NCBI RefSeq assembly: GCF_014282005.1
Contig: NZ_JACFTD010000007.1
Span: 178,832-242,831, forward strand
Length of the DNA: 64,000 bases
DNA from: Sporosarcina sp. BP05
GTDB lineage: Bacteria; Bacillota; Bacilli; Bacillales_A; Planococcaceae
Reading direction: 5' to 3'
The position numbers and the translations under genes are program-made. Below the pieces are notes generated by a model, which saw nothing but the letters and a program-made list of their open reading frames with translations, ran no database searches and was not told where the DNA came from. This document shows positions 10,189 through 22,233 of the stretch, one piece after another. Within the stretch, counting starts at the first letter, position 1. Each line of letters begins with the position of its first letter.

Positions 10189-10413
10189 TTAAACTTCGTC
10201 TTCATAGACGATTGAATCGTCCGATTTCTTTTTAGATAGTACGCCTGCCGCTACTTCTTCAAGCGCTTTGCCGACATTCTTATTCGAGACATAAGAATTA
10301 AGAAGCTTAGTGCCTTCTTCTTGCATTTGACGTGCACGTTTTGAAGCGAGTGTCACAAGTGTGTATTTCGAGTCGATTTTTTCTTTTAGAGAATCGATTG
10401 ATGGAGTTAACAT
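10189..10413 (-). CDS. rpoZ: DNA-directed RNA polymerase omega subunit
   Basis: A 74-residue omega subunit that stabilises RNA polymerase assembly. It shows the conserved start [20 protein letters not shown] and the helix [13 protein letters not shown], then [15 protein letters not shown]. Length fits the Bacillales subunit. It starts 3 bp after the gmk stop, giving the usual gmk-rpoZ pair. Confidence 0.95.
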   Translation of the reverse strand: MLTPSIDSLKEKIDSKYTLVTLASKRARQMQEEGTKLLNSYVSNKNVGKALEEVAAGVLSKKKSDDSIVYEDEV

Positions 10414-10416
10414 TGA

Positions 10417-11154
<738 letters not shown>

Positions 11155-11191
11155 CTAAAATAGGGAAAAACGATTTGAAAGAGGAATCCTA

Positions 11192-12883
11192 ATGGCATTT
11201 GATGGTTTATTCACAACGGCTATGGTGCAGGAGCTGCAAGTCTTAAAAAATGGACGCATCTCTAAAATTCATCAGCCGAACGCGCAAGAAGTCGTATTTC
11301 TTATCCGTGCAGACGGTAAAAATCAAAAACTACTTATTTCAATTCACTCGGCGTATTCACGTATCCAACTGACAGAAGAAGCGATTACAAATCCTTCTGA
11401 ACCACCTTTATTTTGCATGGTTTTACGTAAACATTTAGAAGGTGGGTCGATTACTTCTATCGGTCAATTCGGGACAGATAGGATTATCACAGTAGACGTT
11501 AAGGCAAAAAATGAAATTGGGGACGATATTAACAGACGGTTGTATGTTGAAATCATGGGCAGACACAGTAACTTGCTGCTTGTAGATCCCGATCGCGATA
11601 TCATCGTTGATAGCATGAAACACTTACCTCCATCGGTGAATAGTTACCGTACAATACTGCCGGGGCAACCTTTCATCCCCGCCCCTCCGCAGGATAAAGT
11701 GGATCCTTTTGCGCTGACAGAGGAACAATTTAACGGGTTGCTACCTGAGCTAGAAAGTGCCCGAGACGTCGTCCAACGATTTTCAGGTTTTTCACCAGTT
11801 AATGCTGAAGAATTAGTATACCGCTTAAAAGATGCTTCGGCCGCGGATAAATTCATCGTCTTCACAGCACTCCTTGGTTCATTCAAAGGAATAGCTAGCA
11901 CACCAAACATTTCGGAAATCGGGACAAAAACCGTATTTTCAGCGACGGCGCTGACACATGCCGATAAGACGATTGCGGAATACGAGACGCTAGGTGATTT
12001 GCTGGATAAAGTCTACTTCGCTCGTGCTGAAAGAGAACGTGTGAAGTCTCAAGCCGCGGACTTAGAGCGTTGGCTCGACAATGAAGTTGCTAAACTGAAT
12101 TTGAAAGTGAAGAAACTTGTAAAAGAAAGAGAAGCTGCTGGAAAGCTAGATACATTCCAACTTTATGGAGAATTGCTTACCGCCAATAGTTATGCCATTG
12201 AAAAAGGTGCAACGGAAGCGACTGTCGTCAATTATTATGAAGAAGGGACAACGGTAACTATTCCGCTAGACCCTAGAAAATCACCGATTGATAACGCGCA
12301 GCGGTTTTATTCAAGGTATTCTAAAGCGAAAACAGCACTTATCATGATCGCTGAACAGCTTGAAAAAACGGCAGAAGATATCGCCTACTTTGAAATGATT
12401 AAACAACAAGTACTACAAGCATCCCCTATAGACATCGCAGAAATACGTGAAGAGTTGGCGGAACTTGGTTTTCTAAAGGCTCGCAAGTCGAAAAAGAAAC
12501 TGAAACCAAAAAAACCAGTACCTGAAACATTTGTATCATCTTCAGGTGTGAAAATTTCAGTTGGCAAGAACAATAAGCAAAACGACTATTTGACGTTCAA
12601 AATTGCTTCAAGGGACCAAACTTGGCTCCATACAAAAGATATTCCCGGGTCTCATGTATTGATTCATGATGCGAATCCTGACGAAGAAACAATTCGTGAA
12701 GCGGCAATCCTTTCCGCCTATTTCAGTAAGGCGCGCGGATCTTCAGCCGTGCCGGTTGATTACACCGAAGTACGGCATGTGAAAAAACCGAACGGCTCTA
12801 AACCTGGATTTGTTATCTATTTTGAACAAAAGACAATTTTAGTCACTCCAGATGAAGATACTGTTATGAAGCTTAAGAAATGA
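11192..12883 (+). CDS. rqcH: Rqc2 homolog RqcH (NFACT protein, ribosome quality control)
   Basis: A 563-residue NFACT protein. It binds stalled 50S-peptidyl-tRNA complexes and directs C-terminal alanine tailing (known for B. subtilis RqcH). The NFACT-N domain begins MAFDGLFTTAMVQEL. The Asp-Arg pair needed for tRNA-Ala recruitment is visible as TDRI at residues 95-98. A helix-hairpin-helix and a long coiled coil (about 270-440) follow, then the NFACT-R domain with SSGVKISVGKNNKQND and TWLHTKDIPGSHVLIHD. The ATG follows AGAGGAATCCTA. It is divergent from gmk and ends in a strong terminator. Confidence 0.95.
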   Translation: MAFDGLFTTAMVQELQVLKNGRISKIHQPNAQEVVFLIRADGKNQKLLISIHSAYSRIQLTEEAITNPSEPPLFCMVLRKHLEGGSITSIGQFGTDRIITVDVKAKNEIGDDINRRLYVEIMGRHSNLLLVDPDRDIIVDSMKHLPPSVNSYRTILPGQPFIPAPPQDKVDPFALTEEQFNGLLPELESARDVVQRFSGFSPVNAEELVYRLKDASAADKFIVFTALLGSFKGIASTPNISEIGTKTVFSATALTHADKTIAEYETLGDLLDKVYFARAERERVKSQAADLERWLDNEVAKLNLKVKKLVKEREAAGKLDTFQLYGELLTANSYAIEKGATEATVVNYYEEGTTVTIPLDPRKSPIDNAQRFYSRYSKAKTALIMIAEQLEKTAEDIAYFEMIKQQVLQASPIDIAEIREELAELGFLKARKSKKKLKPKKPVPETFVSSSGVKISVGKNNKQNDYLTFKIASRDQTWLHTKDIPGSHVLIHDANPDEETIREAAILSAYFSKARGSSAVPVDYTEVRHVKKPNGSKPGFVIYFEQKTILVTPDEDTVMKLKK

Positions 12884-12917
12884 AAAAAAGCTATTCCATA
12901 TGGAATAGCTTTTTTTC
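12883..12917 (+). terminator. Bidirectional intrinsic terminator after rqcH
   Basis: A perfect hairpin AGCTATTCCATATGGAATAGCT (arms of 11 bases around the TA centre) is flanked by A- and T-tracts, directly behind the rqcH stop. The symmetry means it can also stop transcription coming from the convergent repressor pseudogene. Confidence 0.92.
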
Positions 12918-12980
12918 ATTTCAAGAAGTATATGCTTACCTACTATTATTCCACTCTTCCTATATAACCACGAGTCTACG

Positions 12981-13649
12981 CTAAATGGATACACCGTACC
13001 AAATCACTTTAGCAATTATCTTGAAGTCACCCTTCGATTTGAACGGGACTATACAATCATGAAAACTATTATCCGTTGATTCCGGTCTTAAGACGATCAC
13101 TTTTTGCAATTCGATTCTTCTATAACGTCTGACGGCATATTCATTATCAAAACAGTAAACGGCAATGTCACCATCTGCTAAATCATCCCGTTCGATTTTT
13201 CTCGCAACGACAGTAGCCCCTTACGGAAAAAGTAAATTCATACTTTCTCCACTTGCTTTGAATGCAATCATTTTTTTGTCCTTCGGGTATTCTCCTAAGA
13301 AACTGGCGGGCGGTTTAATAAATTCAATCCCATCACCTTCAATGCCATCTGTAAGTAAAAGTGAAGCCGCTAAAATAGATGGTAAGTATGGAACGGTTAT
13401 CGTCTCAGCTGTAGGAAAAGAGTTCTCTTTAAAGAAGTATTCCATCGGAACGTCAAAATAATTTGCCAGTTGCTGTAAGGACCCAGACCTCTGAAATTTA
13501 TGACCCTTTTCCCATTCCGAAATCGTTGATTGGCTCATCCCAATTGCTTGAGCAAGTTCCACCATCGTTACTTTATTTCTTTCCCTCAATCGCTTCAAAC
13601 GACTGGAAAATTGTTCTTGAATAAGATTGGCGACGAATAGAACCTCCAT
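12981..13649 (-). pseudogene. XRE/LexA-like S24 phage-type repressor, disrupted by one nonsense codon
   Basis: Residues 1-142 read as an HTH-XRE domain (about 16-70, with MSQSTISEWEKG as recognition region) followed by the start of an S24 peptidase-like domain with the Ser136 motif KASGESMN. A TAA at 13221-13223 then stops it. Translation continues in the same frame for 79 residues with the rest of an S24 domain: GATVVARKIERDDLADGDI, YAVRRYRRIEL, and a closing KIIAKVIWYGVSI before TAG at 12981. So this is one gene with a single point nonsense mutation, probably AAA to TAA. The usual catalytic Lys position appears as Arg (AVRRY), so autocleavage was doubtful anyway. Phage-like origin is inferred. 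Confidence 0.85.
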
Positions 13650-13720
13650 TTACTTCACACACTGATTGTACATCATTTTAGAGGAGATTTTATTCGATAT
13701 AACAAATAAACATGTGAAAA

Positions 13721-13784
13721 TACTCCTATAAAGCCCTGCTTGCGATATCACTTTTAGTAATATATAATTACATGTATAGGAGTA
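13721..13784. promoter_or_regulatory. Candidate operator pair between two divergent repressor relics
   Basis: TACTCCTATA at 13721-13730 and its exact complement TATAGGAGTA at 13775-13784 flank the intergenic promoter region. The second arm overlaps the ribosome binding site of the plus-strand XRE relic. A symmetrical pair placed like this suggests binding by one of the two repressors (inference). Confidence 0.4.
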
Positions 13785-13790
13785 ATTTAT

Positions 13791-14040
13791 ATGATATCTG
13801 AAAAACGAGTGCCATTTTACCTACACCAAACACTTCATTCTTTGTGATTAAAATACGGGATGAATTTGCTGAAAGCTTAGGTATCAGTACAACAATATTT
13901 GATAAATGGGAAAAGATTCTTCCAACATTTCTTTTAATCATATATTAAAGTTGGAAGAGATATTTCAATAGCCATCCAAGCATATTTTTTTCGAAAAAGA
14001 GATTACTTTAAGTAATTCAGAAAGAATAAATCGTCAGTAA
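13791..14040 (+). pseudogene. Degraded XRE-family regulator
   Basis: Pieces of one HTH-XRE protein are spread over three frames. ATG at 13791 (after TAGGAG) gives MISEKRVPFYLHQ and stops. A second frame reads KIRDEFAESLGISTTIF then DKWEK, a clear XRE helix-turn-helix. The third reads SSNISFNHILKLEEIFQ, a stop, then PSKHIFFEKEITLSN, matching the usual C-terminal end of short XRE proteins. Two frameshifts and a nonsense codon make it non-functional. Confidence 0.7.
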
Positions 14041-14070
14041 AAACAACTTAATAACTTCAACAAATGTTAA

Positions 14071-14135
14071 TGTCCTGTATTCAAAGAAAGTTGTCAAAAA
14101 GTTAACCCATGATAATTTTCTTTGAATACAAGACA
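14071..14135. repeat. Imperfect 19-bp inverted repeat
   Basis: TGTCCTGTATTCAAAGAAA at 14071-14089 pairs with TTTCTTTGAATACAAGACA at 14117-14135 with one mismatch, spacer 27 bp. It lies between the XRE relic and the small gene at 14180. It could be a leader hairpin, an operator or the remnant of a small inserted element. Confidence 0.6.
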
Positions 14136-14179
14136 CGGAGTCTTCGTTAAATATTACAGAGAGGTGTTGTTTTGTTAAG

Positions 14180-14473
14180 GTGGTCAATTTAGATTCTATA
14201 GATGACGTTGGGTTAGTTATTTCAAAAATTATGGACAAACAATCAAAATCGTTTCAAACAAGTTTAAAGGACTTCCAGGTTTTATTAGATGAAGGTAAAT
14301 TAGAGATGGTTATTGTGAAAAATGTCCTATCTATTTATAATGCGTTAGAAACCCTACATAAAGAGAAGAAAATTGATAACCAAGAATTCAAGCAACGCAC
14401 TGAATCCTTAATCAATATTGTTCAACTTGTTGGCGATGTAAACGCAAATCACATACATAGACGCAAGCCTTGA
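14180..14473 (+). CDS. Small protein of unknown function (97 aa)
   Basis: I do not recognise this family. The frame starts at GTG 14180 with AGAGAGGTG about 13 bp ahead; no better in-frame start exists. The protein is soluble, helical and charged (DKQSKSFQTSLKDFQ, ALETLHKEKKIDNQEFKQR), without signal peptide, membrane helix or cysteines. It lies downstream of two decayed repressors and is followed by its own terminator, so it may be a leftover cargo gene of a vanished mobile element. Confidence 0.55.
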   Translation: MVNLDSIDDVGLVISKIMDKQSKSFQTSLKDFQVLLDEGKLEMVIVKNVLSIYNALETLHKEKKIDNQEFKQRTESLINIVQLVGDVNANHIHRRKP

Positions 14474-14550
14474 ATTGATCAAGATTTGCCTATAATATAG
14501 AACAATGCTTATAATTAATCCGGATGAAACTTAGTTATAAATGTATGTAA

Positions 14551-14597
14551 AAAATGCTATTCCACGATGGTCTCATCCATCGCGCAATAGCATTTTC
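14551..14597 (+). terminator. Intrinsic terminator after the 97-aa gene
   Basis: AAAATGCTATT and AATAGCATTTT arms with an inner CGATGG/CCATCG stem, followed by a T-rich stretch. The ends are A- and T-rich on both strands, so it may also serve the minus-strand gene at 14650. Confidence 0.8.
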
Positions 14598-14649
14598 TAT
14601 TTTTAATACTTTTTTGGGCGGATAGCGTCATACTCAAACACCCAAAAGT

Positions 14650-14880
14650 TTACTCTGACGCTTTTTTACTTTTATCGACTCTATTGTAGTCAGACAATTG
14701 AATCACCCGAACATCGCGGGTATTCAACTCGTGGTAAATTCCTCTGCTATCCCGAAACGAAATGTATCGGTCTCGCTCACTTTGGATTAGCTCTTCCGCT
14801 TTTTCTTGAGACTCCATATAAATAAACCTTCTTATATAATGCTCTTCATCAAAGAAATAGGTTACTTTGAATTCTTGCAT
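14650..14880 (-). CDS. Small conserved-looking protein of unknown function (76 aa)
   Basis: Start chosen at ATG 14880 because AGGAGG sits 8 bp ahead; a GTG three codons upstream overlaps that binding site. The sequence MQEFKVTYFFDEEHYIRRF leads into alternating beta and helical stretches (MESQEKAEELIQSERDRYIS), and SRGIYHELNTRDVRVIQLSDY follows in shortened form, ending in a lysine-rich tail. No transmembrane segment or metal motif is seen. The fold looks like a small alpha/beta protein, but I assign no function. Confidence 0.65.
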   Translation of the reverse strand: MQEFKVTYFFDEEHYIRRFIYMESQEKAEELIQSERDRYISFRDSRGIYHELNTRDVRVIQLSDYNRVDKSKKASE

Positions 14881-15134
14881 TCGATGCACCTCCTGATAAG
14901 CCTAAGCAGTCTAGTCCTGCTATGGACCAGTCAATTTTTCGTTACGTTTTTCCATTAACTCTAAAAATCAAGTCTGTCCATTTCCTTTCATACCTATTCT
15001 TCAACTTTTGATAAGCGATATTCAATAAGAGAATTCAAATGTAAGTAGTATATGCTGGTGTTTTCATACACACTTTTGACAACTGATTTTTGCTGTGGTT
15101 TGATTATAGAATAGATGGACAATTAAACTAGCTG

Positions 15135-15200
15135 TGTTGAAATAAAGAATCTCATTGAATCCGCTGCGGCGCTATGGGGTGCCTTCGCTTAGTTTATATT
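15135..15200. repeat. Family B intergenic repeat, short copy B1
   Basis: The 386-bp gap between 14880 and 15267 holds little else: a short hairpin near 14910 and an AT-rich stretch. This repeat reads GTTGAAATAAAGAATC, then GAATCCGCTGCGGCGCT and GCCTTCGCTTAGTTTA. It is an internally deleted relative of copies at 47071 and 63812. Confidence 0.7.
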
Positions 15201-15266
15201 CATATAGGTAGTCGTAGGCTCAACATAACTAGCAATCACTTCTTTTAGAAAGTGGGTATACCTCAA

Positions 15267-15932
15267 ATGACAACTATTAGTGCTGAATTAATAAACTTAT
15301 CAATCGGATTACCGAAAAAAATGAAATACGGTACTGATAAAGAAATGGATACTGGCATTTGCAAAGAAACAATTGAGACGGTCTTTTTATCGAATGATGG
15401 CTTTCGAGGAGATGGTGTAGCAGACCTTCGGCATCATGGGGGTCTTGACCGCGCTGTTTGTGTCTATCCACATGAGCATTATTCGCTTTGGGAACAGGAA
15501 CTTAACAAGCCCCTACCACGTTCGGCTTTCGGGGAGAATATAACAGTCACCAATATGTTGGAACAAGACGTTCATATTGGTGACATTTTTCGTCTTGGTG
15601 ATGCTATCATTCAAATATCGCAAGGAAGAATTCCATGTAGCACGATTACAAAGAGAACCGGTACGCCTCCCCTTCTCAATAGAATGGTAGAAACCGGTTT
15701 CACGGGTTATTTATGTCGTGTCTTAGAAGAAGGCACTGTACAAAAAGATTCGACAATTGCATTAGTAGAATCACATCCAAAACAGGTATCCGTCCTTCTT
15801 GCAAACCAGATTTATTTTCATCATCCAAAAGATATTCAAGGCATCAATAAAGTATTAGACATTCAAGAATTGGCTCTTGATTGGCGAGAGCGGTTAACTA
15901 AGCGATTGGAGACATTAACAAATTCAGTTTAA
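15267..15932 (+). CDS. MOSC domain protein, YiiM-like
   Basis: About 221 residues. MOSC proteins bind molybdenum cofactor-type ligands; E. coli YiiM detoxifies N-hydroxylated compounds (family knowledge). Motifs visible are HHGGLDRAVCVYPHEHY, FGENITV, and the conserved Cys in GRIPCSTITKRTG, in the usual order, with a C-terminal helical 3-alpha region. ATG 15267 is chosen; a GTG at 15252 would add five residues but lacks a binding site. It stands alone on the plus strand, convergent with pyrE, and shares a terminator with it. Confidence 0.85.
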   Translation: MTTISAELINLSIGLPKKMKYGTDKEMDTGICKETIETVFLSNDGFRGDGVADLRHHGGLDRAVCVYPHEHYSLWEQELNKPLPRSAFGENITVTNMLEQDVHIGDIFRLGDAIIQISQGRIPCSTITKRTGTPPLLNRMVETGFTGYLCRVLEEGTVQKDSTIALVESHPKQVSVLLANQIYFHHPKDIQGINKVLDIQELALDWRERLTKRLETLTNSV

Positions 15933-15965
15933 AAATTTTCTGTATAATCTTATTTGAGTTACTAG

Positions 15966-16009
15966 AAAAAAAGCTATTCCACATGGATTTCACCATGGAA
16001 TAGCTTTTC
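15966..16009. terminator. Bidirectional terminator between the MOSC gene and pyrE
   Basis: AAAAGCTATTCC and GGAATAGCTTTT arms around a CATGG/CCATG inner pair, with A-tract on one side and T-tract on the other. It ends both the plus-strand MOSC gene and the minus-strand pyr operon. It resembles the rqcH terminator in sequence. Confidence 0.88.
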
Positions 16010-16012
16010 AAT

Positions 16013-16642
16013 TTATTTCAATAAACCAGCCTTCAATTTCCCATGCCACTCAAGCAAACTAGTCATCGACTCTTCATTGATGGCACCTTTTTCTTGTGCG
16101 ACTTCAGCAAGTGCACCGAAATCAGTCAGGCTCTTGTAAGTTAATCCCGCCGACGCAAATGTTTCATCTGCGCTTTGCAGTTCATATGTAAAGATAGAAA
16201 CAATGCCAGTCACTTCAATACCTTCAGAACGCAGTGCTTCCGCTGCATTCAAGCTACTGCCGCCCGTTGAGATCAAATCTTCGATAATTACCGCTTTATC
16301 TGCGACATCAACTTTCCCTTCGATTTGACGGCTTCGACCGTGTCCTTTTGCTTTTGAACGGATATATACCATCGGTAATCCAAGAATGTCTGCAACCCAA
16401 GCTGCGTGTGGAATTCCCGCTGTTGCCGTCCCTGCAATGACCGTTGTTTCAGGATAATTTTCACGAATCAATCCTGCAAGGCCTTCCGCAATCTTTTTCC
16501 GTCCAACCGGATCTGACATCGTCAAACGGTTATCGCAGTAGATTGGGGATTCAATGCCTGATGCCCATGTAAACGGTTCTTCAGGACTTAATTCAACTGC
16601 ACCAACATGTAATAGGATTTCAGCAACTTCTTTTCTCACCAT
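16013..16642 (-). CDS. pyrE: Orotate phosphoribosyltransferase
   Basis: Penultimate step of UMP synthesis, orotate plus PRPP to OMP. 209 residues from ATG 16642 (MVRKEVAEILLHVGAV), behind GGAAGGGG; a TTG seven codons earlier overlaps pyrF. Motifs: FTWASGIESPIYCDNR, GTATAGIPHAAWVAD and the PRPP loop VIIEDLISTGGSSLNA. Last gene of the pyr operon, ending at a bidirectional terminator. Confidence 0.97.
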   Translation of the reverse strand: MVRKEVAEILLHVGAVELSPEEPFTWASGIESPIYCDNRLTMSDPVGRKKIAEGLAGLIRENYPETTVIAGTATAGIPHAAWVADILGLPMVYIRSKAKGHGRSRQIEGKVDVADKAVIIEDLISTGGSSLNAAEALRSEGIEVTGIVSIFTYELQSADETFASAGLTYKSLTDFGALAEVAQEKGAINEESMTSLLEWHGKLKAGLLK

Positions 16643-16644
16643 TG

Positions 16645-19035
<2,391 letters not shown>

Positions 19036-19039
<4 letters not shown>

Positions 19040-22000
19040 ATAGTCTCTCCCACTTTCCCCATTTCCTCAGTTTGGAATGTCATTGATTCAATAACACGTA
19101 GCATCGCATCTGCCGTATCAAGTGAAGTGAAGCAAGGTATGCCATTTTCAACTGATTCGCGGCGAATTCTGAAACCGTCACGTTCAGGCTGTTTCCCTTT
19201 TGTCAGCGTATTGATAACAATTTGTGCTTCCCCTTTTTGAATAACATCCAGAAGCGTCGGCCCTTCAGAACCAATTTTACCGATTGTTCTCACACGGATG
19301 CCGGCATTCTCTAACACGGAAGCTGTACCTCCAGTCGCTAAAATACGGTAACCGATATCCGTAAAGCGTTTAGCGATGCTTACCATCTCTTCTTTATCTT
19401 TGTCAGAAACCGTCATTATGACTGAACCGTATTCTTTTATTTCCATGCCCGCTGCAACAAGACCTTTGTACAAGGCTTTTTCAAGCGTAGTATCTTTACC
19501 CATTACTTCTCCGGTCGATTTCATTTCAGGTCCAAGCGTGATATCAACTCGACGCAATTTCGCGAATGAAAACACTGGTACTTTAACGTAGACGCCAGAT
19601 GGAGCAGGAGCCAGTCCATTTTTGTAACCTTGTTCGATAATTGATTGGCCAAGAATGGCTTTTGTCGCAATGTTTGCCATCGGAATGCTTGTGATTTTAC
19701 TCAAGAACGGAACTGTACGACTTGAACGTGGATTCACTTCAATAACATAGACTTGCCCTTCTGAGATGACGAACTGGATATTGAGCAGACCAACAATTCC
19801 AAGTCCTTTTGCAAGTCGTGTCGTATAATCAGCAATTGTTTCCATCTGAGAAGCCGATAAGTTTTGCGGTGGGAACACGGCAATCGAGTCACCTGAGTGA
19901 ACACCTGCACGTTCGATATGTTCCATAATACCTGGTATCAACACGTTTTCTCCGTCGCATATACCATCGACTTCGATTTCAGTCCCTGTCAAGTAGCGAT
20001 CGACGAGTACCGGATGATCTGGGCTCGCTTCAACTGCATGCTCCATATAATAAAGCAGTTCTTCCTCATGATAAACAATTTCCATCGCACGTCCACCTAG
20101 CACATAAGAAGGCCTTACGAGTACAGGATAACCGATTTCATTGGCAATCGCGACAGCTTCTGGTACTGAAACAGCTGTTTTTCCAAGGGGCTGTGGAATA
20201 CCAATTTCGCGCAGTGCACTTTCAAATTTATTACGGTTTTCTGCACGGTCAATATCTTCAAGAGACGTTCCCAAAATTTTCACGCCGCGGGCTTCAAGAC
20301 CAGCTGCTAGGTTGATAGCCGTTTGTCCACCGAACTGAACGATAACGCCTTCAGGCTGTTCTAGGTCGACGATATGCATTACATCTTCGATTGTCAGCGG
20401 CTCAAAGTATAATTTGTCCGAAATCGAGAAGTCTGTTGACACCGTTTCGGGGTTATTGTTGATAATAATTGCTTCGTAACCAGCTTCTTGGATTGCCCAA
20501 ACAGAGTGTACTGTCGCATAGTCGAACTCGACGCCTTGACCGATACGAATCGGGCCCGAACCAAGAACGATTACGCTTTTCTTCTCTGTTCTAATCGATT
20601 CATTTTCATCTTCGTACGTGCCGTAAAAATACGGTGTATCCGATTCAAATTCGCCTGCACATGTATCAACCTTTTTGTAGACTGGAATAAGGCCATGCTC
20701 TTTTCGCCAATCGTAAATCGCACGCTCATCTGTGCTCCATAGTTCAGCAACTGTTACGTCAGAGAAGCCCATGCGTTTTGCAGTGCGCAACGTTTCATAA
20801 TCAAACGGATTCCCTTTTAAGACTAGTTCAAACTGGACGATTTTCTGGAACTTGCGTAAGAAAAAGGCGTCGATTTGACTCCATTCGTGTATCGTTTCAA
20901 CTGTCGCGCCTCTGCGGAATGCTTCGCCGATGAAGAACAAACGCTCATCGCCTGCACGACGGATACGTTTTTCAATCCATTCGTCCGTCATTGTCGAACC
21001 GTTTTTCAATGATAAACCGAATTGTCCTGTTTCAAGTGAGCGTACTGCTTTTAAAATTGACTCTTCGAATGTACGGCCGATTGCCATTACTTCGCCCGTT
21101 GCTTTCATTTGTGTACCCAAGTTCCGCTTAGCAGATTCGAATTTATCAAATGGCCAGCGTGGGATTTTCGTCACGATGTAATCAAGTGATGGTTCGAAAC
21201 AAGCGTATGTTGTCCCCGTAACCGGATTCATCATTTCGTCGAGCGTCATGCCGACTGCAATTTTCGCTGCAAGCTTCGCGATTGGATAGCCTGTCGCTTT
21301 CGATGCGAGTGCCGATGATCGGCTAACACGCGGGTTCACTTCGATAATGAAGTAGTCAAAGCTATATGGATCAAGTGCAAGCTGAACGTTACATCCGCCT
21401 TCAATTCCAAGCGCACGAATAATTTTAAGTGACACATTTCGAAGCATTTGATTTTCACGGTCTGTCATCGTCTGACTTGGAGCCGCGACGATTGAATCGC
21501 CCGTATGAATTCCGACTGCATCGACGTTTTCCATATTGCAAACGACGATTGCGTTATCCGCTGAGTCACGCATCACTTCATATTCGATTTCCTTATAGCC
21601 AGCAATTGATTTTTCCAGCAAACATTGTGTAGCAGGGCTATATTTCAAACCGCTTGTAACAATTTCTTCTAGATCTGCGTCGTTGTAGCACATGCCGCCT
21701 CCTGTACCACCAAGCGTGAATGCAGGGCGAACGATAACTGGATACCCGATTCTTTCAACAAAAGCATGCGCTTCTTCAAGGTTATGGATAATATCGCTGT
21801 CAGGAACAGGTTCACCAAGTTCATTCATTAGCGTTCTGAACAAATCACGGTCTTCTGCCTTATGGATTGCATCGAGCTTTGTACCAAGGATTTCAATTCC
21901 TAATTCTTTCAATATTCCCGATTCATCCAGTTCAATCGCCATATTCAAACCAGTCTGACCACCCATTGTTGGAAGAAGTGCATCAGGGCGTTCTTTACGA

Positions 22001-22233
22001 ATGATGCGGCTGACGAATTCAAGCGTGATTGGTTCAATATATACTTTGTCCGCAATTTCTGTATCTGTCATAATTGTTGCAGGGTTAGAGTTAATAAGAA
22101 TGACACGGTAGCCCTCTTCTTTTAATGAAAGACATGCTTGAGTTCCGGCATAGTCAAACTCCGCTGCCTGACCAATGACAATCGGGCCTGACCCGATAAC
22201 TAATATAGTTTCAATATCTGTACGTTTAGGCAT
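19036..22233 (-). CDS. carB: Carbamoyl-phosphate synthetase large subunit (pyrimidine type)
   Basis: 1065 residues, usual length. Two homologous ATP-grasp halves: the first with [14 protein letters not shown] and [21 protein letters not shown] in two parts, the second with [15 protein letters not shown] and [17 protein letters not shown]-terminal allosteric MGS-like domain starts near residue 930 ([31 protein letters not shown]). It makes carbamoyl phosphate from bicarbonate, ATP and ammonia delivered by the small subunit. Start overlaps the carA stop by 8 bp. Its partner carA has an altered glutaminase site, so this subunit may work on free ammonia (inference). Confidence 0.97.

Noticed and set aside
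12900..15950. Prophage or integrative element
   Set aside because: Only repressor relics and small orphans; no integrase, att repeats, tRNA or structural genes.
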